DNA of 39,143 bases from a virus (IMGVR_UViG_3300031578_000144:1-39143); one strand, 5' to 3'; numbered from the stretch's first letter, positions 19,125 through 27,185 are shown. Notes: generated from the letters alone by a model not told the origin. A program made the numbers and translations.

Positions 19125-21629
19125 ATGAAGGTCAAAACAAAAAATAAAGGCGGTCCGCCTGACCGTTCAAAAACGGACATCAGCCTGGATGATGTCAGGA
19201 ATATGCTCTACGAGGCCCTGGAGCAAAAGGGAAGCGATATCTATCTGAACCAGGTGTATGGCTCGTATCTGATCTATGAGCAAGATGGGAAATATTTCAA
19301 ACTGCCGTATTCCATCCTCGAGGGCGAGGTGCAGCTCGGCAGCGAGCCGATCGAGGTAGAGCGCGTGTGGGTGGAGACACAATCCAAGCAGACCGAACTC
19401 GACGATGGGCTGAATATGCTTATGCGGCTGGGCCAGGTGCAGGATCAGGAGGGCACCGCCTGGGATGTTACGGTGTGCGTGCCGGGATTCACCAAGAACG
19501 GCTGGTACCTGCCCGAGAAGGTGCTCAGACAGGGCGCCGCGCTTTTTGAGGGCACGGACGTCAATATTTACGAGATACCGGCCAAGGGCGCCACACATGT
19601 CGATCATTCGCTGTTCGATGTCAAAAGCCTGCTCGTGAAAAACAAGGCCGGCTGGCTCGAAGGGGCACGGTATGTGGCGGGCGAAGGCATTAAGGCGACG
19701 CTTCATTTTCTGGATTCATTCAAGTGGATGGGCCGGAATCTGCTCGATGCCATGAATAAAGGGGCCACGGTGTACGGGCTCTCCTGGGATGCGGGCGTAA
19801 AGGCTACAAAGGAATCTATCAATAATCGGCTGGTTATGAAGCTCCTGGAGTTTCTGGCAGTCGATTCTGTGGATATCGTGACCCGCCCGGCTGCGGGTGG
19901 GGCATTTAACCGGGCCATCGCGTCGATCGTTCGACCGGACTCACAACAGATGGCTCATAAACAAAGGGAGGATATTATGAACCGAGAAGAATTACTCAAA
20001 CTCATAGGCGAGAAAAGACCGGATCTGCTCAAAGGAAAAGACCTGGAAAAGGTCACCGACGAGCAGGTCGTGGAATTTGCTCGCATGGCTATGGATCCCC
20101 CCGCGCCTCCTGGAGGAGACGGGGGGGCCGGCGGCGGAAATGACGACCCGGAGCCGGATAAGGACAAGGTCACCAGAGAGGATCTCGCGCGGTTCCGCTG
20201 CGAGATGGATCTGGACAAGGTGCTGGGCAAGAGTGAGCTGCCGGATGCGGCACAGAACCACATACGGGCCACATTCAGCGAGACCGTGGACGGCGTGGAA
20301 CGGATACGGATATTCACCGGCGAACAGCTCCAAAAGGCTATTGCGGATGAAAAAGATTACCTGGCAAAGATGACACCCCAGCCCGGCGGCGAGGGCGTGC
20401 CCGCCTCGCATATCGTTGTGGGCATGGGAACACTGGAGCGTGCGCAGATGGCGGTGGATAAGCTCTTCGGCCTGAAAAAGGACGATGTGGAGATGTGCGC
20501 CAAGATGGAAACCCTGGAACACCAGCCGTTTTTTACGGAGAGGCTGGGTGCCTCGGTGGAGCATGTGCGGAGCGTACAGGATGTGCAGGATTATGACGAT
20601 GTGCCGAGCTTTCGCACCTTACGCGAGATGTATGCTTTCTTCACCGGCGATCCCAATGTGACCGGGTTTTTTAGCAGGAATAACCTGCCGCCCGACCTTC
20701 GGAGCAGGATGGATGTCACCTCGTCCACATTCACGTATGTGCTGGGCAATACCCTGGGGAGGCGCCTGGTAAAGGAATACCGGGAGGCGAATTACCTGGA
20801 GAATCTGATTATCAGCGTGCGAAAGAATGTGAAGGATTTCCGGACACAGGAGGCGGTCAAGATAGGCGGATTCCCGGATCTTTCAACGGTGGATCCCGAG
20901 ACAGCGGATTATGAAGAGATCGCAGCGATCACCGATGAAGAGGTGACCTATACGCTGGGGCAAAAAGGAAACCTGCTCACCATTACCCGAAAGACGATCA
21001 TCAATGATGATATCTCGATTGTCCAGCGGGTCGTGAATAAGGTCGGCAGGGCTGCACGCAGAACGCACGGTCAGTATGTGTGGGATATGTATATCGATAA
21101 CGATACATGCGTGGACGGCACCGCGGTCTTTACGAGCGGACACGGAAACCTTGGAAGTTCGGCATTGAGCCATGCTACGGCATATGTTGCCTGGGCTGCC
21201 CTTGCGGGCATGACAGAGAAGGATTCCGGCAAGTACCTGGGTCTTCTGGATGCCGGTGATGTGGTGCTGAATCTGATCGGCCCGCCTGCGATCAAGAATC
21301 TGATCACCAGGATTGAAAAGGAAGAGTTTTATTATTCCAGCAACGATCTGACCACCAAGTTGCCCAATCCGATTTTGGGACTGATCAAAGGGCATGTTTT
21401 GAGCCTGCTCAGCGCCGATGCGAATGACTGGCTTATGGTGGTCCCGCCCGATATAGCGGAATTGATCGAGATGGGCTACCTGAACGGCAGGGAAGAGCCC
21501 GAGATGTTCGTGGCGGATTCCCCGCAGAGCGAGCAGGTATTCGTGGCGGATAAGATCCGGCACAAGATCAGGCACGAATATGCCGGCGCACCCATCGATT
21601 ATGTGGGGGCATATAAGGCGGAAGTGTAG
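19125..21629 (+). CDS. Prohead protease, scaffold and major capsid polyprotein
   Basis: A single 834-residue frame holds three parts. Residues about 100-270 look like an assembly protease, with candidate His (158/161, ATHVDHSLFD), Ser (S220, YGLSWDAG) and Asp (250). Residues 285-420 are acidic and helical with a PPAPPGGDGG linker, as in scaffolds. Residues about 480-834 match a Mu-type HK97-fold capsid (TFTYVLGNTLGRRLVKEYRE, EVTYTLGQKGNLLTITRKTI, TAVFTSGHGNLG). Autocleavage would release the capsid. A strong internal start (SD AAAGGGAGG, ATG 19977) would also give scaffold-capsid alone. Confidence 0.85.
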   Translation: MKVKTKNKGGPPDRSKTDISLDDVRNMLYEALEQKGSDIYLNQVYGSYLIYEQDGKYFKLPYSILEGEVQLGSEPIEVERVWVETQSKQTELDDGLNMLMRLGQVQDQEGTAWDVTVCVPGFTKNGWYLPEKVLRQGAALFEGTDVNIYEIPAKGATHVDHSLFDVKSLLVKNKAGWLEGARYVAGEGIKATLHFLDSFKWMGRNLLDAMNKGATVYGLSWDAGVKATKESINNRLVMKLLEFLAVDSVDIVTRPAAGGAFNRAIASIVRPDSQQMAHKQREDIMNREELLKLIGEKRPDLLKGKDLEKVTDEQVVEFARMAMDPPAPPGGDGGAGGGNDDPEPDKDKVTREDLARFRCEMDLDKVLGKSELPDAAQNHIRATFSETVDGVERIRIFTGEQLQKAIADEKDYLAKMTPQPGGEGVPASHIVVGMGTLERAQMAVDKLFGLKKDDVEMCAKMETLEHQPFFTERLGASVEHVRSVQDVQDYDDVPSFRTLREMYAFFTGDPNVTGFFSRNNLPPDLRSRMDVTSSTFTYVLGNTLGRRLVKEYREANYLENLIISVRKNVKDFRTQEAVKIGGFPDLSTVDPETADYEEIAAITDEEVTYTLGQKGNLLTITRKTIINDDISIVQRVVNKVGRAARRTHGQYVWDMYIDNDTCVDGTAVFTSGHGNLGSSALSHATAYVAWAALAGMTEKDSGKYLGLLDAGDVVLNLIGPPAIKNLITRIEKEEFYYSSNDLTTKLPNPILGLIKGHVLSLLSADANDWLMVVPPDIAELIEMGYLNGREEPEMFVADSPQSEQVFVADKIRHKIRHEYAGAPIDYVGAYKAEV
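19977..21629 (+). CDS. Nested scaffold and capsid product (internal start)
   Basis: The in-frame ATG at 19977 (residue 285 of the polyprotein) lies 5 bases after AAAGGGAGG at 19963-19971. The predicted 550-residue product lacks the protease. Nested scaffold genes inside protease genes are known from lambda C/Nu3 and Mu I/Z, but here the nested product includes the capsid. This is an inference from the SD, not proof of use. Confidence 0.5.
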   Translation: MNREELLKLIGEKRPDLLKGKDLEKVTDEQVVEFARMAMDPPAPPGGDGGAGGGNDDPEPDKDKVTREDLARFRCEMDLDKVLGKSELPDAAQNHIRATFSETVDGVERIRIFTGEQLQKAIADEKDYLAKMTPQPGGEGVPASHIVVGMGTLERAQMAVDKLFGLKKDDVEMCAKMETLEHQPFFTERLGASVEHVRSVQDVQDYDDVPSFRTLREMYAFFTGDPNVTGFFSRNNLPPDLRSRMDVTSSTFTYVLGNTLGRRLVKEYREANYLENLIISVRKNVKDFRTQEAVKIGGFPDLSTVDPETADYEEIAAITDEEVTYTLGQKGNLLTITRKTIINDDISIVQRVVNKVGRAARRTHGQYVWDMYIDNDTCVDGTAVFTSGHGNLGSSALSHATAYVAWAALAGMTEKDSGKYLGLLDAGDVVLNLIGPPAIKNLITRIEKEEFYYSSNDLTTKLPNPILGLIKGHVLSLLSADANDWLMVVPPDIAELIEMGYLNGREEPEMFVADSPQSEQVFVADKIRHKIRHEYAGAPIDYVGAYKAEV

Positions 21630-21641
21630 GAAATAAAAATC

Positions 21642-21717
21642 GGTTGAGTTATACGGTTGCGCTGCTCGTTCCGGTAACCGTAGTACGTGTAACGTAACGA
21701 GCTGCATAACCCCAACC
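21642..21717. repeat. Three-tier inverted repeat after the capsid gene
   Basis: GGTTG (21642-21646)/CAACC (21713-21717), GTTAT (21648-21652)/ATAAC (21706-21710) and GCTCGTT (21664-21670)/AACGAGC (21696-21702) nest around CGGTAACCG. It may act as an mRNA stabiliser or partial terminator after the heavily expressed capsid gene. Confidence 0.75.
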
Positions 21718-21752
21718 AGTAAACGAGCTTTATTTACAGGGAGGATAGTATC

Positions 21753-22874
21753 ATGAAACAAGTATTTAAAAAAGGCATAGTGGCCATGTTTGCCGTCGCG
21801 ATTATACTGGCATTCATGCTGCCACAGGCACACGCTGCATACAGCGTAAAAAAGGTGTTTTCAAGAATTTCTGTTAATGCCGGGGAGACGGTCGTTACCG
21901 GACAGGTGGTCGCGATCAAGGACGCGGACGGCGAGGCATACAAGGCGGATGCAAACGTCACGTATCTCAGGCCCGCCGTGGGCATCGTGGGCAGCAAAAC
22001 CGGCGGGGACGGGGTAGCAATCGAGATTATTACCAGCGGGATACTCACGGGCTGGTCCGGCCTGAAAGAAGGCCGTGCAGGCTATCTCTCCGAGACCGCG
22101 GGCGCGGTCACCCAGAGCCCGCCCGAGTGGACCCATAAGGTAGGGGTGGCGATTAATTCCACGGACTACTATTTCGATTTCACGGATACGCGGGATCCGA
22201 ATCTCACGGTCGAATATTTCACTGTCAACCCCGTCACCGCGGGCATCGCGGGCGGGGCTGCAACCGGGGCCGCAGGCGATGAGAATGTGATGATATTCGG
22301 GAAGAATGTATTCGAATATCATATCCTCGGCACCCAGACCATCCTGGCGCCGGTTATCGATGCAAACGGGCTGGTGGCGGATCTGGACGACACCGCGGAT
22401 GACGGCGTGGAGATCGGCCAGGGCATCACGGCACGGAGCCCGTCGGCATTCACGGTCGGAACCGATGCTTTTTATCTGAAGGTGAATTTCATCATCGAGG
22501 ATGTTGACGGCACCGATGATTGTGCTGTTGGATTCCGCGGGGACGAGGCATATCAGGCGGCTATCGACGATTATAACGACATGGCCGCACTGAATGTGAT
22601 ATCGGGCGCTATCTATATTGAGACCATCGATGATAACGGCTCCACGACAAGTACCGATACCACGGATACCTGGGCAGATGGTGAGACACATACGCTGGCG
22701 GTCTTTGTTAGTGCAGCCGGCGCAGTGACCTATCAGATCGACGGGGCGGCTCCGACCGCGACCGCTGCACATAGTATCGACAGCGGCGATGTGGTGGTGC
22801 CGTTTTTCTATTTTCTTAATGATACCAATATATCCGATCTGACTATCGTGAGTTGGGAGTGCGGGATTCAATAA
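21753..22874 (+). CDS. Decoration-like head protein with an N-terminal signal peptide
   Basis: The 373-residue protein begins with a classic Sec signal (KKGIVAMFAVAIILAFMLPQ then AHA-A). Residues about 35-140 look like the phage head decoration domain: GQVVAIKDADGEAY, YLRPAVGIVGSKTGGDGVAI and GRAGYLSETAGAVTQ. Residues about 160-373 resemble a second jelly-roll domain (FYLKVNFIIEDVDGTDDCAV). It follows the capsid gene, the usual place for decoration. A signal peptide on a capsid protein is odd and may be a recent fusion or a misplaced start. No alternative start with a good SD is seen. Confidence 0.6.
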   Translation: MKQVFKKGIVAMFAVAIILAFMLPQAHAAYSVKKVFSRISVNAGETVVTGQVVAIKDADGEAYKADANVTYLRPAVGIVGSKTGGDGVAIEIITSGILTGWSGLKEGRAGYLSETAGAVTQSPPEWTHKVGVAINSTDYYFDFTDTRDPNLTVEYFTVNPVTAGIAGGAATGAAGDENVMIFGKNVFEYHILGTQTILAPVIDANGLVADLDDTADDGVEIGQGITARSPSAFTVGTDAFYLKVNFIIEDVDGTDDCAVGFRGDEAYQAAIDDYNDMAALNVISGAIYIETIDDNGSTTSTDTTDTWADGETHTLAVFVSAAGAVTYQIDGAAPTATAAHSIDSGDVVVPFFYFLNDTNISDLTIVSWECGIQ

Positions 22875-22878
22875 AAAC

Positions 22879-22946
22879 AGCTGATAGCAATTTAGCTCAT
22901 AGCTTATAGTACCGATATATCGGAACTTAGAGGTATGAGCTATCAG
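22879..22946 (+). repeat. AGCTGATAGC-type hairpin element with inner palindrome
   Basis: The 5' arm is AGCTGATAGCAATTTAGCTC, the 3' arm GAGGTATGAGCTATCAGTTA. Its loop contains ACCGATATATCGGAAC, related to the palindrome at 13769. Confidence 0.8.
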
Positions 22947-22956
22947 TTAAATTATT

Positions 22957-22969
22957 ATTGCGGAGCAAT
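22957..22969 (+). promoter_or_regulatory. Shine-Dalgarno in a hairpin loop
   Basis: ATTGC-GGA-GCAAT, identical to 17692-17704, 2 bases before ATG 22972. Confidence 0.55.
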
Positions 22970-22971
22970 GT

Positions 22972-23664
22972 ATGAGCACACGACAGGATTATGTAACGGC
23001 CATCGATTACCTGGTATCCGGCGATCATGCGCTGGATGTCGGGGAAAAGATCCTTGCGATCAGCCAGGCGGTTAAGGAGCATTCCAAGCGCCGGCCGCAG
23101 ATAATCGTGGAGGACGAGACCGGTGACGGCGGGTTCGATTATGCCGTGACCGATCTGGCCTCCTGGGTTGCCGGATTTTCCGTGATCAAGACCGTGGAGT
23201 ATCCGGTGGATGACGACGATGAGACGCCGGATATCCTTCAGGACGACGAGTGGCGGATGTATCAGACGCCGTCAGGAGTATTTCTGCGCTTCAAGGAAGA
23301 TACGCCCGAGGCCACGGAGTCCTTTCGCGTAACATATACGGCCCTGCATACATGCACGGATACGGCGTGCACCGTAGAGACATTCGACGATGAGGCGGTG
23401 CAGACCCTGGCAGCGGCCTTTTTTTGCGATATGCTGGCCACCTTTTATGCCCAGAACCAGGATTCGACCATTGCCGCAGACAGCGTGGATCACACGAGCA
23501 AATCGCGGGATTACGCGGCGCGGGCAAAGGCATACCGGAAGATCTATTTCGATCATCTGGGCATCAAAGAAGGCCAGGCACCGGCCGCCAGCGTGACCAG
23601 GGATCAGGATCTGAAAGGATCCTGGGGAAGTGATAAGCTGACGCATAAGGGGAAGTATCGGTGA
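22972..23664 (+). CDS. Putative head-tail connector protein
   Basis: The 230-residue protein follows the head genes. It has an N-terminal helical segment (DYVTAIDYLVSGDHALDVGE) and a beta-rich middle (SGVFLRFKEDTPEATESFRV). A helical tail (VQTLAAAFFCDMLATFYAQN) follows, ending RAKAYRKIYFDHLGI. The layout is like head completion or adaptor proteins of siphophages, but the match is to layout rather than a named family. The ATG follows a hairpin SD. Confidence 0.5.
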   Translation: MSTRQDYVTAIDYLVSGDHALDVGEKILAISQAVKEHSKRRPQIIVEDETGDGGFDYAVTDLASWVAGFSVIKTVEYPVDDDDETPDILQDDEWRMYQTPSGVFLRFKEDTPEATESFRVTYTALHTCTDTACTVETFDDEAVQTLAAAFFCDMLATFYAQNQDSTIAADSVDHTSKSRDYAARAKAYRKIYFDHLGIKEGQAPAASVTRDQDLKGSWGSDKLTHKGKYR

Positions 23665-23698
23665 GAGTTAAATAGTTAATTAATTGATTGGTTAAATA
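23665..23698 (+). repeat. GTTAAATAGTTAA-type repeat arm
   Basis: AGTTAAATAGTTAATTAATT then GATTGGTTAAATA. It shares units with 19038-19110, and the arms are shorter. Confidence 0.7.
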
Positions 23699-23716
23699 GG
23701 GGAAAACGGATCAACA

Positions 23717-24211
23717 ATGTTTGAATTAGGCATAAAAACGGATTTAACGGGCGTTGAAGAGCTTTCAAAGCACTATCCGAAGGAATCGCAGGCCGCCCGA
23801 TACGCCAAGATCACCGAGGCGGTGAACCTGCTCGAGCGGGCGGTGAAAAAGGGTGCGCCTTATGGCGCCGGCCCGATCCATATGCGGGATACCATTCATG
23901 GAAAGGTGAGCATTTCCGGCGCACGAGTGGCCGGTATCGTGGGCACGCCGGTTGAATACGGCGAGCCGGTCGAGATGGGCACAAAGCCGCATTTTCCGCC
24001 TACAGGGCCGATTCAGTTCTGGGTAGAGCGAAAGCTTGGGTATAGCGGGGATGAAGCAGCCAGCGTGGCGTTTTTAATCGCTCGTGCCATTTCCGTGCGA
24101 GGCACCGAGGGCAAAAAGATGTTTTCCGCGGGATTCGAGGAGAATGAGGCGCGGGTACTCCGGATTTTGAACGAGATCCCTGATGAGATCGTGAGGAGAT
24201 TGCAGGCATGA
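23717..24211 (+). CDS. HK97 gp10-like tail completion or neck protein
   Basis: The 164-residue protein has a family-typical helix (YAKITEAVNLLERAVKKGAP), then MRDTIHGKVSISGARVAGIV, and GTPVEYGEPVEMGTKPHFPP, which matches the HK97 gp10 pattern (strand, Y-HFGT-R, P). Such proteins cap the connector or the tail end. The next gene overlaps by ATGA (24208-24211). Confidence 0.75.
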   Translation: MFELGIKTDLTGVEELSKHYPKESQAARYAKITEAVNLLERAVKKGAPYGAGPIHMRDTIHGKVSISGARVAGIVGTPVEYGEPVEMGTKPHFPPTGPIQFWVERKLGYSGDEAASVAFLIARAISVRGTEGKKMFSAGFEENEARVLRILNEIPDEIVRRLQA

Positions 24212-24657
24212 GCGAGGTTTTAATACGTGCACAGATTAAAGCGATACTATCCGGGGTGAGCGGGGTCAGCAATGTATACGATTATCAACGTTGGGCAGAC
24301 CGGTGGGATACATTCCTTGGATATTTTAAGGATAGCAATGACAAAATCAATGGCTGGACCATCACAAGAGAAAAGACCCCCGCTAAATGCGCATCAACGG
24401 ACCATGATGAACGAAGCCATAATTTTCGCATCCGTGGCTATTATGGATTACGGGATGCCGATGAAACCGAAATTACATTCCAGGCTCTCATAGAAGCTGT
24501 CTGCGCCGCATTCAGGGCAAAACGCACCCTTAATGATACAGCAGAGGATACCGAACCAATGCAGGTCGAAATAGTGGAACCACGCGTATTCGGCACAGTG
24601 CTGTGTCATTATTGCGAGCTCCTGCTCGTGGCAGAGGAGTTTGAGGATTGGAGTTAA
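24208..24657 (+). CDS. Tail terminator-like protein
   Basis: The 149-residue protein starts SEVLIRAQIKAILSGVSGVS and has HNFRIRGYYGLRDADETEIT in the middle, with IVEPRVFGTVLCHYCELLLV near the end. This is the alpha-beta layout of small tail terminators encoded between gp10-like and tube proteins. No motif is decisive. Confidence 0.55.
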   Translation: MSEVLIRAQIKAILSGVSGVSNVYDYQRWADRWDTFLGYFKDSNDKINGWTITREKTPAKCASTDHDERSHNFRIRGYYGLRDADETEITFQALIEAVCAAFRAKRTLNDTAEDTEPMQVEIVEPRVFGTVLCHYCELLLVAEEFEDWS

Positions 24658-24668
24658 GGAGGCCTACC

Positions 24669-24878
24669 ATGATCCCTTATAAAGGAATTATACAGATAAC
24701 ATGCAAAAAAAAATCGGGCTGCCTGCGGAATCTCAAAAAAAATGATGTTCAACCCGGGTGCATGGACTGCCCGGAGGCAGTTACCCGGATCCTGGACCTG
24801 GATGGGAAGGTGATCTTTGAGTACCGGTCACCGGAGATAAAAACAGGGAAGCGCAAGGCGCCTAGCGAATTTACATAA
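24669..24878 (+). CDS. Small Cys-rich protein of the tail block
   Basis: The ATG at 24669 follows AAGGAGGCCTACC; a TTG at 24648 would overlap the previous gene. The 69 residues include CKKKSGC and PGCMDCPEA, a likely zinc site. Function unknown, possibly structural. Confidence 0.5.
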   Translation: MIPYKGIIQITCKKKSGCLRNLKKNDVQPGCMDCPEAVTRILDLDGKVIFEYRSPEIKTGKRKAPSEFT

Positions 24879-24888
24879 TAATAAAATT

Positions 24889-24960
24889 GCCGCAGATGCA
24901 CGCAGATAACCGCGGAAAAATGTTAAAAATATCAGCGATAATCTGTGTAAATCAGCGGCC
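24889..24960 (+). repeat. CCGCAGAT-type hairpin element, copy f
   Basis: GCCGCAGATGCACGCAGAT opens and AAATCAGCGGCC closes it, ending 4 bases before AAAAGGAGG. Confidence 0.85.
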
Positions 24961-24977
24961 AAAAAAGGAGGTTTATC

Positions 24978-25382
24978 ATGGCATACCCAATTCATGGAAA
25001 GGTCGCACGGATCGACAAGGGCGGCGTTGCTGTCGCCTTTACCACCGGCTGGACATGCACCTTTAATGTTGACCTGGACGAGGTCACGGCCCAGGGCGCC
25101 GACTGGAAATCCTGGCTGCCCGGATGCGGGGAATGGGACGGCACAATGGAATTCATGTTTGATCCGTCCAACACCCAGCAAAAGGCGCTCATGGATAACA
25201 TCATCAATGCCACGCCGGGTACAAAGCTCACCGATATAAAATTCTTAATGGAGGATTCAGGGGATTATTTCTCAGGCGATGTCATTCTCACCTCGTTTCC
25301 TGTTACGGCGAATCTGGGCGGAAAGGTGACAGGCTCCTTCTCATTCAAAGGCAACGGTGAACCGGATCTGACGATAGGATAA
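24978..25382 (+). CDS. Tail tube protein
   Basis: The 134-residue protein is beta-rich with a pattern of small tube proteins: GKVARIDKGGVAVAFTTGWT, GADWKSWLPGCGEWDGTMEF, a middle with FMEDSGDYFSGDVIL-like sequence and a closing GSFSFKGNGEPDLTIG. This resembles the lambda gpV/TP901-1 tube group. A second copy of the WKSWLPG motif occurs in the next gene. The ATG follows AAAAAGGAGGTTTATC. Confidence 0.7.
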   Translation: MAYPIHGKVARIDKGGVAVAFTTGWTCTFNVDLDEVTAQGADWKSWLPGCGEWDGTMEFMFDPSNTQQKALMDNIINATPGTKLTDIKFLMEDSGDYFSGDVILTSFPVTANLGGKVTGSFSFKGNGEPDLTIG

Positions 25383-25393
25383 ATCATCATTTG

Positions 25394-25460
25394 GCCGCAG
25401 ATCCGCGCAGATAAACGCGGATTAAAAAAATATCTGTGACAATCTGCGAAAATCAGCGGC
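25394..25460 (+). repeat. CCGCAGAT-type hairpin element, copy g
   Basis: GCCGCAGATCCGCGCAGAT opens and AAATCAGCGGC closes it, between the two tube-like genes. Confidence 0.85.
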
Positions 25461-25478
25461 GGAAAATGGAGGAATATA

Positions 25479-26360
25479 ATGGGAGCAACACACGGAAAAC
25501 TTGGCGCGATCTATCGCCTGCGCCCGAACGGGTTCAAGGGAGACGGCCTGAATGACGTCACCTGGGGTGCGGCCTTTTCCGGCGCAGCAAGCGCCGACTT
25601 TGAGGTGGTCATCGATGCAATAGGGACTCCGGATACCTTCAAATGGCGCAAGGATGGCGGCTCCTGGACCGAGGACGTGGCTATCACCGGGGCTGCCCAA
25701 ACCCTGAGCGACGGCCAGACTATAACATTCGCAGCCACCACCGGCCACACCCTGACTGATCAGTGGTCCATCGGCAATCTCAAGGATGAGGCATGTACGG
25801 AATCAGGTACCGAGGCCCAGATCACCCTGGCTACCCGGCGCCTGCTCAATCCCAATGCCCTGCCCGTATTCACGGACACCGGCGCAAAAAATGTCCTGAC
25901 CATCGATTATACCCAGGGCAAGGCGGTGTTTGACGAAAACGTCACGGTTGTCACGGTCACCGGCAACAACGGCTATATCCTGGAGAGCGGCCTGGAAAAG
26001 GTGGGCTATCTCTTTGAATGGAATTTTAATGTTACCCTGGAGCTGTCAGAAAAGACCGCGATGGGCGATCAATGGAAATCCTGGCTCCCGGGCGGTGCAA
26101 GCGGCGAGGGCGGGGCGGGATCGTATTTCCCGGGAAAGGATTCGTTTTTCGAGGCCTTCAAAGACGGGGCAGACGGAACCCAGGCCTATTTTCTCCTTCA
26201 ATTATTTACCTATGACCCGGACCAGGATCAGACCGGTGATCATTACAATGTCTGGGTTATATTTAAGTCCGTCAATGTCAATGCCCCGATCGGCGAGATC
26301 GTCAAAGAGGCCATAGCGTTTACATTGCACGGGATACCGAGCTTTAAGCTGAATGTGTAA
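25479..26360 (+). CDS. Second tail tube-related protein
   Basis: The 293-residue protein has a domain with TFKWRKDGGSWTEDVAITGA (an insertion resembling a carbohydrate or Ig-like fold) near residue 50-100. Later the tube-type segment NGYILESGLEKVGYLFEWNF is followed by MGDQWKSWLPGGASGEG. The shared DQWKSWLPG/ADWKSWLPG links it to the previous protein, so the pair is likely paralogous. It may be a decorated tube subunit or a tail completion protein. The ATG follows GGAAAATGGAGGAATATA. Confidence 0.6.
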   Translation: MGATHGKLGAIYRLRPNGFKGDGLNDVTWGAAFSGAASADFEVVIDAIGTPDTFKWRKDGGSWTEDVAITGAAQTLSDGQTITFAATTGHTLTDQWSIGNLKDEACTESGTEAQITLATRRLLNPNALPVFTDTGAKNVLTIDYTQGKAVFDENVTVVTVTGNNGYILESGLEKVGYLFEWNFNVTLELSEKTAMGDQWKSWLPGGASGEGGAGSYFPGKDSFFEAFKDGADGTQAYFLLQLFTYDPDQDQTGDHYNVWVIFKSVNVNAPIGEIVKEAIAFTLHGIPSFKLNV

Positions 26361-26371
26361 TCCCGTGGGAT

Positions 26372-26432
26372 TGTCAGTTGTCCGTAGTCAGTCGTCCGTT
26401 GCAACGGACAACAAACAACTTACAACGGACCA
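26372..26432 (+). repeat. GTCCGTAGTC-type hairpin element
   Basis: The 5' arm is GTCAGTTGTCCGTAGTCAGT, the 3' arm CAACAAACAACTTACAACGG. It lies between the tube-like gene and the chaperone SD. Confidence 0.8.
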
Positions 26433-26445
26433 AACCGGAGGTTTT

Positions 26446-26889
26446 ATGGATCTCAAGGAAATTATCGATACTCGAGACGATCAGGCTCCCATCTGGATTG
26501 CCTACCCGGACTCGACAACCTTTCAGGTTCTTATCCGGCCTATAGGAAACAAGCATAAAGATTTCCTGGAGAAAAGCCGCGAGGTCAAATGGGACGAGGC
26601 CACAATGGAGCAAAAGGTGATCTTTAATGATGAGATTTATACAAAGCTTTTTTCAGGGCATGTGATTGCGGACTGGAAGGGGCTCCATATAACGGACCTC
26701 AAAAAACTCGTGCTCTTGAAAAACTTCAAAAAGCTCGCCGGTTTTACCGGTGATATCGCATGCGATGATGCAGCAAAGGCCATGCTGATGCAGTATTCTC
26801 CTGTCTTTAATGTATGGATTAACCGGGTGTGCATGGACATCGAGCGGTTCAACCGGGAGCGGGAAGAGGTAGAAAAAAAAACCTCATAG
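26446..26889 (+). CDS. Tail assembly chaperone G (upstream frame)
   Basis: I take ATG 26446 behind CCGGAGGTTTT (147 residues); a GTG at 26353 would read through the hairpin element. Helical segments with FQVLIRPIGNKHKDFLEKSR and LHITDLKKLVLLKNFKKLAG match the chaperone pattern of siphophages. The frame ends VEKKTS just after a run of nine A (26873-26881), where ribosomes can slip -1 to make the longer G-T protein. It lies directly before the tape measure gene, as expected. Confidence 0.8.
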   Translation: MDLKEIIDTRDDQAPIWIAYPDSTTFQVLIRPIGNKHKDFLEKSREVKWDEATMEQKVIFNDEIYTKLFSGHVIADWKGLHITDLKKLVLLKNFKKLAGFTGDIACDDAAKAMLMQYSPVFNVWINRVCMDIERFNREREEVEKKTS

Positions 26890-27185
26890 AGGCCGTCCTC
26901 TTCAGGCTGAATAACCCGCATAAAAATTGCACGCAATGCATGGAATTTTTACGAGTGGATGGACGGCAGCCGGATTGCATAGGGTGTGAATACAAAAAGA
27001 TCTCAGAGGAAAATGAAAAGGCCCTTGACATATATGATCTTGCCTGCCCCTGGGGCGAGATGGATTACATAGAGATGGCCTTTAACGCCTTCGGGATTCG
27101 GCGAGGGGCGGAAAGGAAATACTATCTCAAAAAGATAGTCAAAATTCACCGGATGATCAAGGAGCATTATGCGGAGAAAGAATAG
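26880..27185 (+). CDS. Tail assembly chaperone T extension (-1 frameshift)
   Basis: In the -1 frame the sequence continues NLIEAVLFRLNNPHKNCTQC. The A run gives the slippery heptamer A AAA AAA (26874-26880), and the fused product would be about 246 residues. The extension carries CTQC and CIGC, a zinc site like many T domains, and a helical end (YYLKKIVKIHRMIKEHYAEK). There is no independent start with an SD. Lambda G-GT is the model: the T part binds the tape measure protein. Confidence 0.8.
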   Translation, partial: NLIEAVLFRLNNPHKNCTQCMEFLRVDGRQPDCIGCEYKKISEENEKALDIYDLACPWGEMDYIEMAFNAFGIRRGAERKYYLKKIVKIHRMIKEHYAEKE

